Shown here piece after piece: positions 29,081 through 37,377 of a stretch of DNA of 64,000 bases; position 1 is the stretch's first letter; every line of letters starts with the position of its first letter. The stretch is from Opitutaceae bacterium (GTDB lineage Bacteria > Verrucomicrobiota > Verrucomicrobiia > Opitutales > Opitutaceae): contig JADJTK010000007.1 of the NCBI GenBank assembly GCA_016711225.1, positions 1 through 64,000 of the forward strand, written 5' to 3'. Both the position numbers and the translations under genes were made by a program. Below the pieces are notes generated by a model that was given only the letters and a program-made list of their open reading frames with translations, was not told where the DNA came from and ran no database searches.

Positions 29081-29944
29081 CTACTTGGCCGGCGGCATGC
29101 CCTTGAGGATGGCCTCGAGTTCGTCGGAACCGGGCTGCACATTGCTCTCGAGCGAGCGGCGGGCCACCTCCACCGCCATGAGCGGGGCCAGGCCTTTGGC
29201 GAAGCCGGAAACAGCCTGCAGGATACAGCGGAAATATTTGTCGTCGTTCTCGTTGTTGTGCTTGATGCGGGCGGCCAGCGGATTGACGAAACCGTACGCG
29301 GCGAACACCCCGATGAAGGTGCCAGTGAGGGCCGCCGCCACCTTCTCGCCCACGGCCTCCGGGCCCTCGGAAATGGCCGTCATGGTGTTGATGATGCCCA
29401 GCACCGCGGCGACGATGCCCACCCCGGGCAGCGAGTCGCCCACCAACTGCAGGATGTGCACCGGGCCGTCGGCCTCGCTGGACTTGGCGTCGAGCTCGAC
29501 CTCCAACAGGGCCTGGAGCTGGTCGGGCTTGATCTTGCCGTCGACAACCGGGCGCAGGCCATTGCACAAAAACTCCACCCGCTCGGAGTGGTGGATGAAA
29601 CTGTGATACTTGGTGAAGATGGTGCTCTTGTCGGGCTCCAGGATATGGCCTTCCAAGGCGATCAGGCCGCTGCGCCGACCCAGCAGGAAGATCTCGTAGA
29701 GAAGCTTGAGCAGCTCCAGGTATTCCTCCTTGCCGGTGTGGCCGCCGGAGATGGCTCCCTTGATCTTGTCGACCATGTGTTTCAACACGTGGGTCGGGCT
29801 GGCGATGATCATGATCCCAATGGCGATACCGCCGATCACGATGAATTCCGAGATGTGCAGCAGCAGCATCGGATTGCCGCCGGCCACCATGAAGCCGCCC
29901 ATGGCGGCTCCAAACACGACGAGGAATCCGATCAGCAGGACCAT
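29081..29944 (-). CDS. motA: Flagellar motor stator protein MotA
   Basis: A 287-residue membrane protein with four TM helices. The start VLLIGFLVVFGAAMGGFMVA and the conserved segment GDSLPGVGIVAAVLGIINTM with GTFIGVFAAYGFVNPLAARI are MotA signatures. It couples ion flow to rotor torque. It sits 15 bp after fliA and 23 bp before motB. Confidence 0.94.
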   Translation of the reverse strand: MVLLIGFLVVFGAAMGGFMVAGGNPMLLLHISEFIVIGGIAIGIMIIASPTHVLKHMVDKIKGAISGGHTGKEEYLELLKLLYEIFLLGRRSGLIALEGHILEPDKSTIFTKYHSFIHHSERVEFLCNGLRPVVDGKIKPDQLQALLEVELDAKSSEADGPVHILQLVGDSLPGVGIVAAVLGIINTMTAISEGPEAVGEKVAAALTGTFIGVFAAYGFVNPLAARIKHNNENDDKYFRCILQAVSGFAKGLAPLMAVEVARRSLESNVQPGSDELEAILKGMPPAK

Positions 29945-29959
29945 GGCGGGGAGGACCGG

Positions 29960-30826
29960 TTACTGCTCCCGGACCCGTTGGATGTAGGCGCGCAACGAGA
30001 TGATCGTTTGGGCGTGGATCTGGCAGATGCGGGATTCGGTGAGGTTGAAGACGGAGGCGATTTCCGCCAACCGCATGTTTTCGTGGTAATACATCGCGAG
30101 GATCTTGCGCGGTATATCGGGCAGTTGGCGGATTCTTTGAGCGACAAGTTCCTGCAACTCGCGCCTTTCCATGTCGTCGCGGGCGAGCACGTCGGTGTCG
30201 TCGGCGATGATCTCATGCAGGCTGGCGCGTTCACCGCCCTCGTCGTCGGGAGATTGGTCGAGGGCCAGGAAGCAGGCCGGCTTGGCCTCCTCCAGCCACT
30301 TCGCGTACTCCTTGGCGGAAAGGCCCAGGACCTTGCGCACCTCCTCGTCGGTGGCCGGGCGCCCGTTCTTCTGCTCGATCTCGGCGATGACTTCCTTGAT
30401 GCGGCGCGCCTTGGCGCGGGCGCGACGGGGGCGCCAGTCAAGCCGGCGCAACTCGTCGAGCACCGAACCGCGGATGCGCCGGCTGGCGTAGGCCGCAAAG
30501 GTATTGTTCTGCTTGGGATCATAGTTCCCCACCGCGGCGATGAGTCCCAGGATGCCCACACTGTAGAGATCCTCCGCCTCGATATGAGGCGGCAAGTTGA
30601 TGCGGATACGGTCGACCACCGAGCGCACCAGCGGCAGATAACGTTCGGTGAGCGCCTTGCCGTCCATCGAACTGCCCTCGGCCCCCTGGTAGGTACGCCA
30701 AACGGTGGAAGCCACCGAACGAGCGGGGGCAAGCGACTTTTCGAGCGTGGCGGCGGGCGCGGCGGGTGCGGCGAGTGCAGTGGGCATGGGGGGCGACTTC
30801 TTCGCAGGTCCAGGGGCGGCTTTCAT
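29960..30826 (-). CDS. fliA: Flagellar sigma factor FliA/WhiG family
   Basis: A 288-residue sigma factor with regions 2 (YLPLVRSVVDRIRINLPPHI, then EAEDLYSVGILGLIAAVGNY, then FAAYASRRIRGSVLDELRRL), 3 and 4 (IPRKILAMYYHENMRLAEIA, then LTESRICQIHAQTIISLRAY). This is the sigma-28 pattern controlling late flagellar genes. A ~55-residue Ala/Pro-rich N-terminal extension is longer than usual, so a later start is possible. No FlgM anti-sigma is visible here. Confidence 0.92.
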   Translation of the reverse strand: MKAAPGPAKKSPPMPTALAAPAAPAATLEKSLAPARSVASTVWRTYQGAEGSSMDGKALTERYLPLVRSVVDRIRINLPPHIEAEDLYSVGILGLIAAVGNYDPKQNNTFAAYASRRIRGSVLDELRRLDWRPRRARAKARRIKEVIAEIEQKNGRPATDEEVRKVLGLSAKEYAKWLEEAKPACFLALDQSPDDEGGERASLHEIIADDTDVLARDDMERRELQELVAQRIRQLPDIPRKILAMYYHENMRLAEIASVFNLTESRICQIHAQTIISLRAYIQRVREQ

Positions 30827-30839
30827 GGATCAGGACGTT

Positions 30840-31124
30840 TCAGGGTTGGGCTGCTGGGGTATGGGAGGTCGCCGCAGATCCCTCGCGGGCGGCCTTCATC
30901 GACTCGGCGGCCTGCTGCCGATGCTGGTGTGCGGCCTCAATGAAGGCCTTCACCACCACCGACCAGAACCACCGGAAAAGAAACGCTGCGACCACACAAC
31001 TGATCGCCGCATCGCGGAAAACGATCTCGCCGGGGCGTTCGGCCAGGAACCCGGCCAGCGCCGTGAGCATGAAACCGACAAGACCGCCGAGAAAAAAGGC
31101 ATAGCGCATGGGATTCAGTTCCAC
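30840..31124 (-). CDS. Small two-TM membrane protein between flhF and fliA
   Basis: A 94-residue protein with two hydrophobic segments (YAFFLGGLVGFMLTALAGFL and DAAISCVVAAFLFRWFWSVV) and a charged cytoplasmic tail. Its start overlaps the flhF stop by 10 bp and fliA begins 13 bp after it, so it is translationally coupled within the operon. In many bacteria flhG occupies this position; this protein has no resemblance to the FlhG ATPase. Function unknown. Confidence 0.75.
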   Translation of the reverse strand: MELNPMRYAFFLGGLVGFMLTALAGFLAERPGEIVFRDAAISCVVAAFLFRWFWSVVVKAFIEAAHQHRQQAAESMKAAREGSAATSHTPAAQP

Positions 31125-32341
31125 GGGAACGTCCGGCGTACCACCGCCTCAACGACTTCGGTCTCACACTCGCCCGACAGGCTGGGGCCCTGGGTCAACA
31201 GCATCGGCACGAAGGGGGATTCGATCAGGAAATCCCAGAGCTTGCCCCACTGCGGCAGCTCGTCGAGTTGGGTGAAGATGAGATGCGTGCAACCCAGCTC
31301 CACCCCGATGGTGCAGGTACGCCGCAGTAGCGCGCTGTCGTGCAACCCGGAGACCACCAGCACCCGGCCGGGGATGCGCTGCTCGTCCAAGTAACGATGC
31401 AGCCGGGCGTTCTCCGCGGTGCGGGTGAGCGAGAGCGGCGGCACATCGATGTAACAAAACTCCCGATCGGCCCCCTGCCCGCCCGCCGGCACCTGCCGGC
31501 AAAACTCCAGCCCGAGCAGCTCGGCAAAGACCGCCAGGTCCTCGGCGCCCAGTCGCCGGTCGAACTCGACGCTGGCCACACTGCCGCGGCGGCCGCGGGT
31601 GAACACCTCGGCCGAAAGCCATTTGCACAGCGCGGTGGTGCGTCCCACGCCGGGCATGCCCAGAAACGCCGTACGCGCTGGCAGGCTGCGAACGGGCACC
31701 TCGGCAGCCAACTGGCGGATCTGGTCAGCGACCTGCGAAAGCCCCTGATGCAGCGGCCGCTCCTCGTCGGCCCCCGGCCAGTTGCCAGCCGCCTGCAGGC
31801 GCGCGATGAGCTGTTCGGAAAGTCCGGAACGGCGCAGCAGCCCCTCCAGGCGGGGTGGGCCCGGCTGACGGCGCGCGGGGGCGGTCGCCGTCGGTACGAA
31901 TGCCGCTGGAATTGACGTGCTTGCCAAGTCCACTGTCGGGGTCGCCGCGGGAGCCACCGCTCCGTAGACGCTGGCCGTGCCACGCGCGGCGCGGGCCCCA
32001 CTGGGCACGGGCACGGGAGAGTCCTCGCTGGCCGGAACCTGGTCTTGTGCGGACGTACGCCACTCGCCCGCCTCATCGGCCGGGGCGACCGGTGCCGGGG
32101 TCGGGCTCACCGGGGCCGGCACCTGGGCGATCACCTCTAGGCGGGTATTGCCCATCATGCCCATCAAACCACCGGCCTTGACCGAACGCACCGAGACCAC
32201 CCGTGCGTCCTCGCCCAGCTGCTGACGGATCGCTCCGACCGCTTCTTCCGCGGAGCGGACGAGAAAACGGTAGGACGCACCGGCTTCGGCTGGCTTGGAG
32301 GTGGTGACCTCGGGTTGCGTTCTACGACCCTGGGCTTGCAT
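31115..32341 (-). CDS. flhF: FlhF-like protein with degenerate GTPase motifs
   Basis: A 408-residue protein from ATG 32341 (GGGAG upstream). The N-terminus YRFLVRSAEEAVGAIRQQLG, then EDARVVSVRSVKAGG, is the FlhF pattern. A Pro/Ala-rich linker leads to an N domain and a G-like domain (LPARTAFLGMPGVGRTTALC). Critical motifs are altered: the Walker A Lys is Arg (GMPGVGRTT, residues about 228-236), the DTAGR position reads DVPPL, and TKLDE reads TQLDE. FlhF normally positions the flagellum as a GTPase; this one probably does not hydrolyse GTP. It is the first gene of the flagellar operon. Confidence 0.82.
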   Translation of the reverse strand: MQAQGRRTQPEVTTSKPAEAGASYRFLVRSAEEAVGAIRQQLGEDARVVSVRSVKAGGLMGMMGNTRLEVIAQVPAPVSPTPAPVAPADEAGEWRTSAQDQVPASEDSPVPVPSGARAARGTASVYGAVAPAATPTVDLASTSIPAAFVPTATAPARRQPGPPRLEGLLRRSGLSEQLIARLQAAGNWPGADEERPLHQGLSQVADQIRQLAAEVPVRSLPARTAFLGMPGVGRTTALCKWLSAEVFTRGRRGSVASVEFDRRLGAEDLAVFAELLGLEFCRQVPAGGQGADREFCYIDVPPLSLTRTAENARLHRYLDEQRIPGRVLVVSGLHDSALLRRTCTIGVELGCTHLIFTQLDELPQWGKLWDFLIESPFVPMLLTQGPSLSGECETEVVEAVVRRTFPWN

Positions 32342-32355
32342 TGCGGGCTCCCACT

Positions 32356-32370
32356 GCAAGGCCAGTGCCA
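32356..32370 (-). promoter_or_regulatory. Sigma-54-like promoter before flhF
   Basis: Minus-strand TGGCAC-TGGCC-TTGCA matches the -24/-12 consensus TGGCAC-N5-TTGCA exactly. The predicted start is near 32344, about 3 bases before the flhF ATG at 32341. That is odd, because the likely ribosome site GGGAG would lie upstream of the transcript start. Either the message is nearly leaderless or the match is fortuitous. Confidence 0.45.
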
Positions 32371-32672
32371 CTGGCATAAGACGTTGCCGTTCAATGCGCG
32401 AAGGCCGCCCAGGCGGGGTTTCCGGCAGAAGCTGCCTCCTCTCCGCTGGCAGCGGTTGCCTAGGAGCAAGACCCGCCGCCCGGCCCCACTTCCGGTCACC
32501 AACCGGCGGTCCTACCAGACTTGGTTGGTTTGGGACCGGCCCTACACCCCGACGCCGGCCCCGCCCGAAGCTCCGGTCGCCGGTCCTCCTGCCACGCTCT
32601 CATTCCAAGGCGCTTACGCGACTCTGCTCTATTGCTCGCCCAAAAATCTGCGACGAAGGTCCGAGCTTCGTC
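32371..32672. other. Intergenic region upstream of flhF operon
   Basis: Carries the sigma-54-like site at its edge and otherwise no gene. Short open frames in all directions here lack recognisable content. It could hold enhancer sites for an NtrC-type activator, but I see no clear inverted repeat. Confidence 0.4.
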
Positions 32673-33806
32673 TCACCTTGAACTCGACTTGGAATCCGCG
32701 CGCACCCAGTCGAGCACCGCTCCAGCCACCGTATCAATATCCGCCTCCGTCAACGCCGGATGCACGGGCAGGCTCAGCACCTCGGCGCAACAGCGCTCAC
32801 ACTGCGCCAGCGCCCAGGCCGGCGCCCAGCGGGCGAAAGCGGGTTGGTGATGCAGCGGCAGCGGATAGAGCGCCTGGGCCACGATGCCCCGCTCTTCCAG
32901 CCATAGCCGCAGCGCCTCGCGGCCGGGCGTGCGCACCACGTATTGGTGATACACCGGCACCGCACCGTCGGGCGCCGGCGGCAACACCAGCCCGCAGCCG
33001 GCGAGAGCGGCGGCGTAGCGCGCGGCCAGCACTCGCCGACGCCGATTCTCGCCATCGAGATGGAGCAACCGCACCCGCAGGACCGCCGCCTGGAGCTCGT
33101 CGAGGCGGCTGTTGCGGCCGCCCTCGCCGGTGCTCACGTAGCGCTCCTGCCAGCCGTACTGGCGCAGCGCCTGCACCCGGGCCGCGATCTCCGGATCACT
33201 CGTGACCACTGCCCCGCCGTCGCCCAAGGCGGCAAGATTCTTGGTCGGATAAAAACTGAAGGCGGCCGCATGCCCCCAGGTGCCCACCTTGCGCGCCCCC
33301 AGCGAGGCGCCGTGCGCCTGCGCGCAATCCTCGACCACCCGCAGCCCGCGCTCCTCGGCCAGCCGCAATAGCTCATGCATCGCGCAGGGATGGCCGTAGA
33401 GATGCACCGGCACCACCGCGCGCACCGTTGCCCCGCCCGGCGACTCCAGCAACGCGCGCAGGCGCTCCGGCGCCAAGTTCATCGTGTCCGGCTCGACGTC
33501 GCAAACAACCGGTTCGCCGCCGGCGGCCACCACCGCGGCGATCGTGGCCGACACTGTATTGGCCGGCACCACCACCCCGTCGCCCGGGCGTACCCCCACC
33601 GCGCGCAACGCCAACTCGACGGCATCGGTGCCGTTGGCCACGCCGCAGCAATACCCGCTGCCCAGCCAGGCGGCGAATTCACGTTCGAACGCCGCCACCT
33701 CGGGCCCGAGGATGTAGCGGCCGCTCTCGAACACGCGGGCGATGGCGGCGCGCACCTCGTCGGCATAGGGGGCGAGATTGGCCTTGGGGTCGGCGTTGGC
33801 GATCAT
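32673..33806 (-). CDS. DegT/DnrJ/EryC1 family aminotransferase
   Basis: A 377-residue PLP-dependent sugar aminotransferase. Substrate-side motif LGSGYCCGVANGTDAVELAL, the cofactor Asp region VVEDCAQAHGA and the Schiff-base Lys in FSFYPTKNLAALGDGGAV are all present. The family converts nucleotide-linked keto-sugars to amino sugars for surface polysaccharide or glycan synthesis. It is followed by a broken epimerase gene on the same strand 300 bp upstream, so both may serve one glycan pathway. Confidence 0.9.
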   Translation of the reverse strand: MIANADPKANLAPYADEVRAAIARVFESGRYILGPEVAAFEREFAAWLGSGYCCGVANGTDAVELALRAVGVRPGDGVVVPANTVSATIAAVVAAGGEPVVCDVEPDTMNLAPERLRALLESPGGATVRAVVPVHLYGHPCAMHELLRLAEERGLRVVEDCAQAHGASLGARKVGTWGHAAAFSFYPTKNLAALGDGGAVVTSDPEIAARVQALRQYGWQERYVSTGEGGRNSRLDELQAAVLRVRLLHLDGENRRRRVLAARYAAALAGCGLVLPPAPDGAVPVYHQYVVRTPGREALRLWLEERGIVAQALYPLPLHHQPAFARWAPAWALAQCERCCAEVLSLPVHPALTEADIDTVAGAVLDWVRADSKSSSR

Positions 33807-34104
33807 GATGGGGGAAAATGGGTTCGGGTCTTCAGTCGCTGTGTGGTGGTGCGGGCTTTACGCCCGCCAGTTCGGCACTGTTTCGTGGCGACGCCCTCCG
33901 TGGCGGCGGCAGGACCGGTCTCCGACCGGTCGGCTTCGGCGAGCGTGGCGCAGGCCTCCGTGCCTGCGAGTCCACCTCCGCGGGCCCGCAAGTCCTGCGC
34001 CATGGAGTCAGGTGGTCGCGCTTGACCCCAAGCGCGACGGACCGCGTTGAGGGCAACACGGTCCACCTCGATCGGACCGAGACCACGGGCTCGTCGCCCG
34101 CCTC
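33807..34104. other. Repeat-rich spacer
   Basis: No gene. Hairpin repeats fill it: GCGGGC/GCCCGC (33851-33867), ACCGGT/ACCGGT (33914-33930), GCAGGC/GCCTGC (33950-33967) and a GGACCGCGTTGA...ACACGGTCCACC pair (34039-34067). Confidence 0.6.
33851..34067 (+). repeat. Cluster of four small hairpin repeats
   Basis: Four unrelated stems share short loops: TTTAC, CTCCG and CTCCGT, with the fourth being the larger GGACCGCGTTGA/ACACGGTCCACC inverted pair. The GTGGCGCAGGCCTCCGTGCC element recurs at 38120 with one base changed. Confidence 0.7.
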
Positions 34105-35100
34105 TCATAGATAGTGTTTCAGCTCCTTGCGGTAGTACGCCAGCGTGCGCCGCAACGCCGCCGGCAACGCCGTACGCGGCGTCCAGCCGAGGTTTCGCGG
34201 ATGAGCGTCCAGTCCGCGTAGTAGTCGCCGATGTCGATCTTCTTGCGCTCGGCCGGGAACTCCCGCACCTCCGCGCCCCGCGCCGTTGACCTCCACCATC
34301 AGGCGCGCGAGGTCGGCGAGGGAGACGCGCTCGCGTCCCCGAGATTGAACACCCGGCCGGCCGCCGCCGGGTCCCGCGCGGCGCGCAGCAGGGCGTCCAC
34401 ACAGTCGTCCACGTGGGTGAAATCGCGCAACTGCGCCGCCCCACACCTCGATCGACCGGCCCTCCAGCAACTGGCGCACCCACACCCCGAGGAAGGTTTG
34501 GCGGGCGTCCTTCACCCGCATGCGTGGCCCGATGGTATTGGTGAGCCGCAGCACACAGGTTCGCAGGCCATGCACCTGGTGGTAGAGCGTGTGATACCAC
34601 TCGCCGGCGCACTTGTTGATGCCGTTCACGTCCACCGGCCGCAGCGGGTGCTTCTCGTCCACCGGCAGATAGTCGGGCTTGCCGTAGATCTGGCGGGTGC
34701 TGGCGAAGACCACGGCGATGCCGGGGTTGTGCCGGCGGCAGGCCTCGAGGATGGAGAGCTGGGCGCGGCAGTTGATTTCCAGATCCGTCTCCGGGTCCTG
34801 GATGGAGTCGAGATGGCTGGTCTGGCCGGCGAGGTTGAAGAGCACGTCCTGGCCCTCGAGCAGCACCGGCAGCACGTGGTGGTCGCGCACATCCGCGAGG
34901 TTCACCCGTACCTTCTTCTCGATACCGTGGAGATTGCGCAGATGCCCGCCGTACTCGGGCACTAGGCTGTCAACGATGAGCACCTCCGCGCCGTGGCCCA
35001 CCAGGGCGCGCGCCAGGTTCGAGCCGATGAACCCCAGCCCGCCGGTGATGAGCACGCGTTTGCCTGCGTAGAAATCGGCCGAGTCGGGGGTACGCACCAT
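34105..35100 (-). pseudogene. NAD-dependent epimerase/dehydratase (several frameshifts)
   Basis: Extended SDR protein of about 330 residues. The first two-thirds is clean: the NAD motif VLITGGLGFIGSNLARALVG, DVLFNLAGQTSHLDS and VVFASTRQIYGKPDYLPVDE. The catalytic Tyr of YxxxK appears replaced (DVNGINKCAGEWYH). After about 34440 the frame breaks several times: LRDFTHVDDCVDALLRAARD, FNLGD and KIDIGDYYADWTL lie in other frames before NLGWTPRTALPAALRRTLAY closes the protein. It likely modifies a nucleotide sugar for surface glycan. The multiple shifts look like sequence errors in GC runs. Confidence 0.75.
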
Positions 35101-35329
35101 GGCCCGAGGATTCGCACCCTCGCCCGCGCTTCAACCGCGAAAAGCCGCCGCCCTTCTACCGGCCGTTCGTGGCTCATGGCTTTGGCCCTTGCGCAGCGAC
35201 GCACCGTTGCGGTCGTGGCTGAGGTCCGAAGGGCGGACTGCCGGCTGGCACCCTGCGCCGCCCGGGCACAGCAAGGGCCACCAGGCCTTCGCCCCTCTGA
35301 TTCCCCGACGAAAGCCTTGGCGGCTTGCC

Positions 35330-35768
35330 CTACAAGGCGGGGACGCTCAGGCCGGCGGCACGAGCCAAGGCGCCCTGCCGCTGGTCGAAGGTGAGAAATT
35401 CGCCCAAGCCCAGCACCAACGCAGCCGATACATGGAGAATGTCCAGACTGCACGTTCCCAGCGTTTCCGAATGGAGCGCGCTAAGCCGCTCAGCCTCGAT
35501 CATCACCTCCGGCAGCTTCGGGCTCACCGAAGCCAGCACCCCGGTAGCGAGATCGGCGAGCAGCGTATTGAGCGAAGCGTCGCGCTGGGCCGGGGTGATT
35601 TCCGAGCGGAAGACGCGCAGCCGAAGGGCGTTGCGCAACTCCAACTGGTGCAGCCAGAGAACGGGCAGGGGAAGCGCCTGCCGGGCCCATCCGCATCGCC
35701 GCCCGGGCCGAATGCGCATCCGGGGCGTAGAGCGAACACAGAAAGCCGGTATCTGCGTAGGCTCTCAT
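35330..35768 (-). CDS. PIN-domain toxin, VapC-like (one frameshift)
   Basis: Starts at ATG 35768 (MRAYADTGFLCSLYAPDAHS) and changes frame near 35690 before QALPLPVLWLHQLELRNALR. Acidic residues expected for a PIN nuclease are present: Asp in YADTGF, Glu in LHQLELRNAL, Asp in LDILHVSAALVLG and Asp in FLTFDQRQ. About 140 residues once joined. The family cleaves RNA in the cytoplasm and is held in check by the antitoxin encoded just upstream. Confidence 0.78.
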
Positions 35769-36006
35769 CCCTCGCCCGGGCCTCGGTCACAATCTCGGTC
35801 GCGGTGGAGAACAGGACGAGGTCACCGTAAACCGCCTGCATCCGGGCCGTGAAGTCGGGCCGCACGATCCCCGGCTTGCGTTTTAGCGGGGTGAGCAACG
35901 CCACGGGCCGGTCGCGGCGGCACACCTCCACGCTTTCGCCTTCCGCCACCCAGGAGAGAACAGTGGAGGTCGCGTGCTTCAGCTCGCGGATCGTGGTGGT
36001 CTTCAT
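35765..36006 (-). CDS. Phd/YefM-type antitoxin (one frameshift near the end)
   Basis: ATG 36006 gives MKTTTIRELKHATSTVLSWV, then EGESVEVCRRDRPVALLTPL, the Phd/YefM DNA-binding fold. As printed, the frame runs on into the toxin. Adding one G to the GGG in CCCGGGCGAGGG gives a stop at 35765 with an ATGA overlap to the toxin start, the usual arrangement. A perfect inverted repeat lies directly before the ATG. It binds the toxin and probably represses the pair. Confidence 0.75.
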
Positions 36007-36007
36007 G

Positions 36008-36029
36008 TGTGACACAATGAGGTGTCACA
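36008..36029. promoter_or_regulatory. Palindromic operator candidate of the toxin-antitoxin pair
   Basis: TGTGACAC-AATGAG-GTGTCACA is a perfect 8-bp inverted repeat with a 6-bp spacer, immediately upstream of the antitoxin ATG at 36006. Phd-type antitoxins autoregulate by binding such palindromes, so this is the likely operator. Confidence 0.6.
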
Positions 36030-36086
36030 TTCGCGAGTCAATCGGGGGCCAAAGCCAAGGCCGCACGAAGCATCCTGCGCGCCGCC

Positions 36087-37097
36087 CTATCCCGCCTTGC
36101 GCGCAGCCAGCCGCTCCGCCTGCCCACCGCGGCCCAACGGCCATCCCGTCAGGATCGAAAGCAGGTAGACCCCACCGCCCACCAGACTCCATCCGACCGA
36201 CGAAGCCCAGAAGGCCACCGCAAATAGTGCAGTCGCGCTCCCTGCCCCGTATCCCAACATCCCCAGCATGGCCACCAGCGTGCCCTCCCTCACCCCATGA
36301 CCACCGATGCTGATCGGCAATGCCGCCGCCACGTAGGCTGCCGCCACCGCCACCATCATTTCCGGTAGTCCCACCGCCAGCCCGACCGCGCGAGCCAGCA
36401 CCCATAACGCGCAGAAATCCACCAACCACGCCGCCACACTCAGAGCCATACAACCAACCAAGGCCCCTCGATGGCAACCGAACGCCTGCGCCGCATCGTG
36501 CAGCACCGCTGCTCGCTCGGATCCAAGCACGCGCGCCGACAACGGCTGCCACCAGCGCGTCCGCACAACCGTCCAGCCCACCGTCGCAATCAGCAGGCAC
36601 GCCACCGCACTTACCCCAAGCAGGGATCGCAGCCGCTCCCCCTCCCGCGCGTAGACCCCATGGGCCCCCAACGCGAGAGTCGCCAGCACCAACAACGAAC
36701 TCAGCCCCAACAATCGATCGACCAGCAGGCTCGCGGCCGCGCCGGCCCGGCGGCCCGGTGCCACCCTCCACAGGTGCCCGAGACGCACCGCATCGCCGGC
36801 CACGCCGCCAGGAAGAAAGGAATTGTAGAACTGCCCAATCCAGAAGGCACCATGGACCCACCGCGCCGGGAGCACGATATCCTGAATCCCCAACAACACT
36901 TGCCAACGCCACGCCTGCAGCGGATACGCGAGCCCAGCGAGCAAAACCGCCGGCGTCGCCAACGACCAGTCCAGCCCGCGCAGCCCGCCAAACCGCGACC
37001 AGTCCACCCGCCACGCCAGCCAGCCGAGCAAGCCGAGCGAGCAGGCGTATCGCAAAAAAGTCCCGACCGGGCTTCGCAAAAAGGCGGAGATGCGCAC
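36087..37097 (-). CDS. Flippase-like integral membrane protein (LPG_synthase_TM/UPF0104)
   Basis: About 336 residues, seven to eight TM helices. GTG 37097 is preferred because AGAGGGG precedes it and the protein then opens just before TM1; an upstream GTG at 37166 adds a non-conserved Arg-rich tail. Family hallmarks are FYNSFLPGGVAGDAVRLGHL, LVDRLLGLSSLLVLATLALG and PISIGGHGVREGTLVAMLGM. Members act in lipid or lipid-linked sugar handling in the inner membrane. Divergent from the methyltransferase to its right. Confidence 0.82.
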   Translation of the reverse strand: MRISAFLRSPVGTFLRYACSLGLLGWLAWRVDWSRFGGLRGLDWSLATPAVLLAGLAYPLQAWRWQVLLGIQDIVLPARWVHGAFWIGQFYNSFLPGGVAGDAVRLGHLWRVAPGRRAGAAASLLVDRLLGLSSLLVLATLALGAHGVYAREGERLRSLLGVSAVACLLIATVGWTVVRTRWWQPLSARVLGSERAAVLHDAAQAFGCHRGALVGCMALSVAAWLVDFCALWVLARAVGLAVGLPEMMVAVAAAYVAAALPISIGGHGVREGTLVAMLGMLGYGAGSATALFAVAFWASSVGWSLVGGGVYLLSILTGWPLGRGGQAERLAARKAG

Positions 37098-37377
37098 CGC
37101 CCCTCTGATGCCAGCGCGCCGCCCGCGGGCAAGCCCGCGTCGCCACGGCCCGCTCCGACCGCACACAACGTCGCAGCCTTGAGCCGTGGCGCGCGCCTTC
37201 CGGCCGTGTCGATCAGCTCAGTCGCCCTTGCCCGTACTCAACCTCCCCGCCAGCCCGTACAAAGGCACCGCGCCCCGCCTGTCCGCGGCCACTGACGACC
37301 GGCGCCCAACAACGCGTCGGGCCACGTCCGGACTATTTCATCGCGCCCGGCGCCCCGCCCGTTCAACCAATTGCGCC

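Noticed and set aside
27864..30943. Overlapping + strand frames of 580 and 640 codons
   Set aside because: Mirror images of motB, motA and fliA. Gly/Arg/His-rich translations without motifs.
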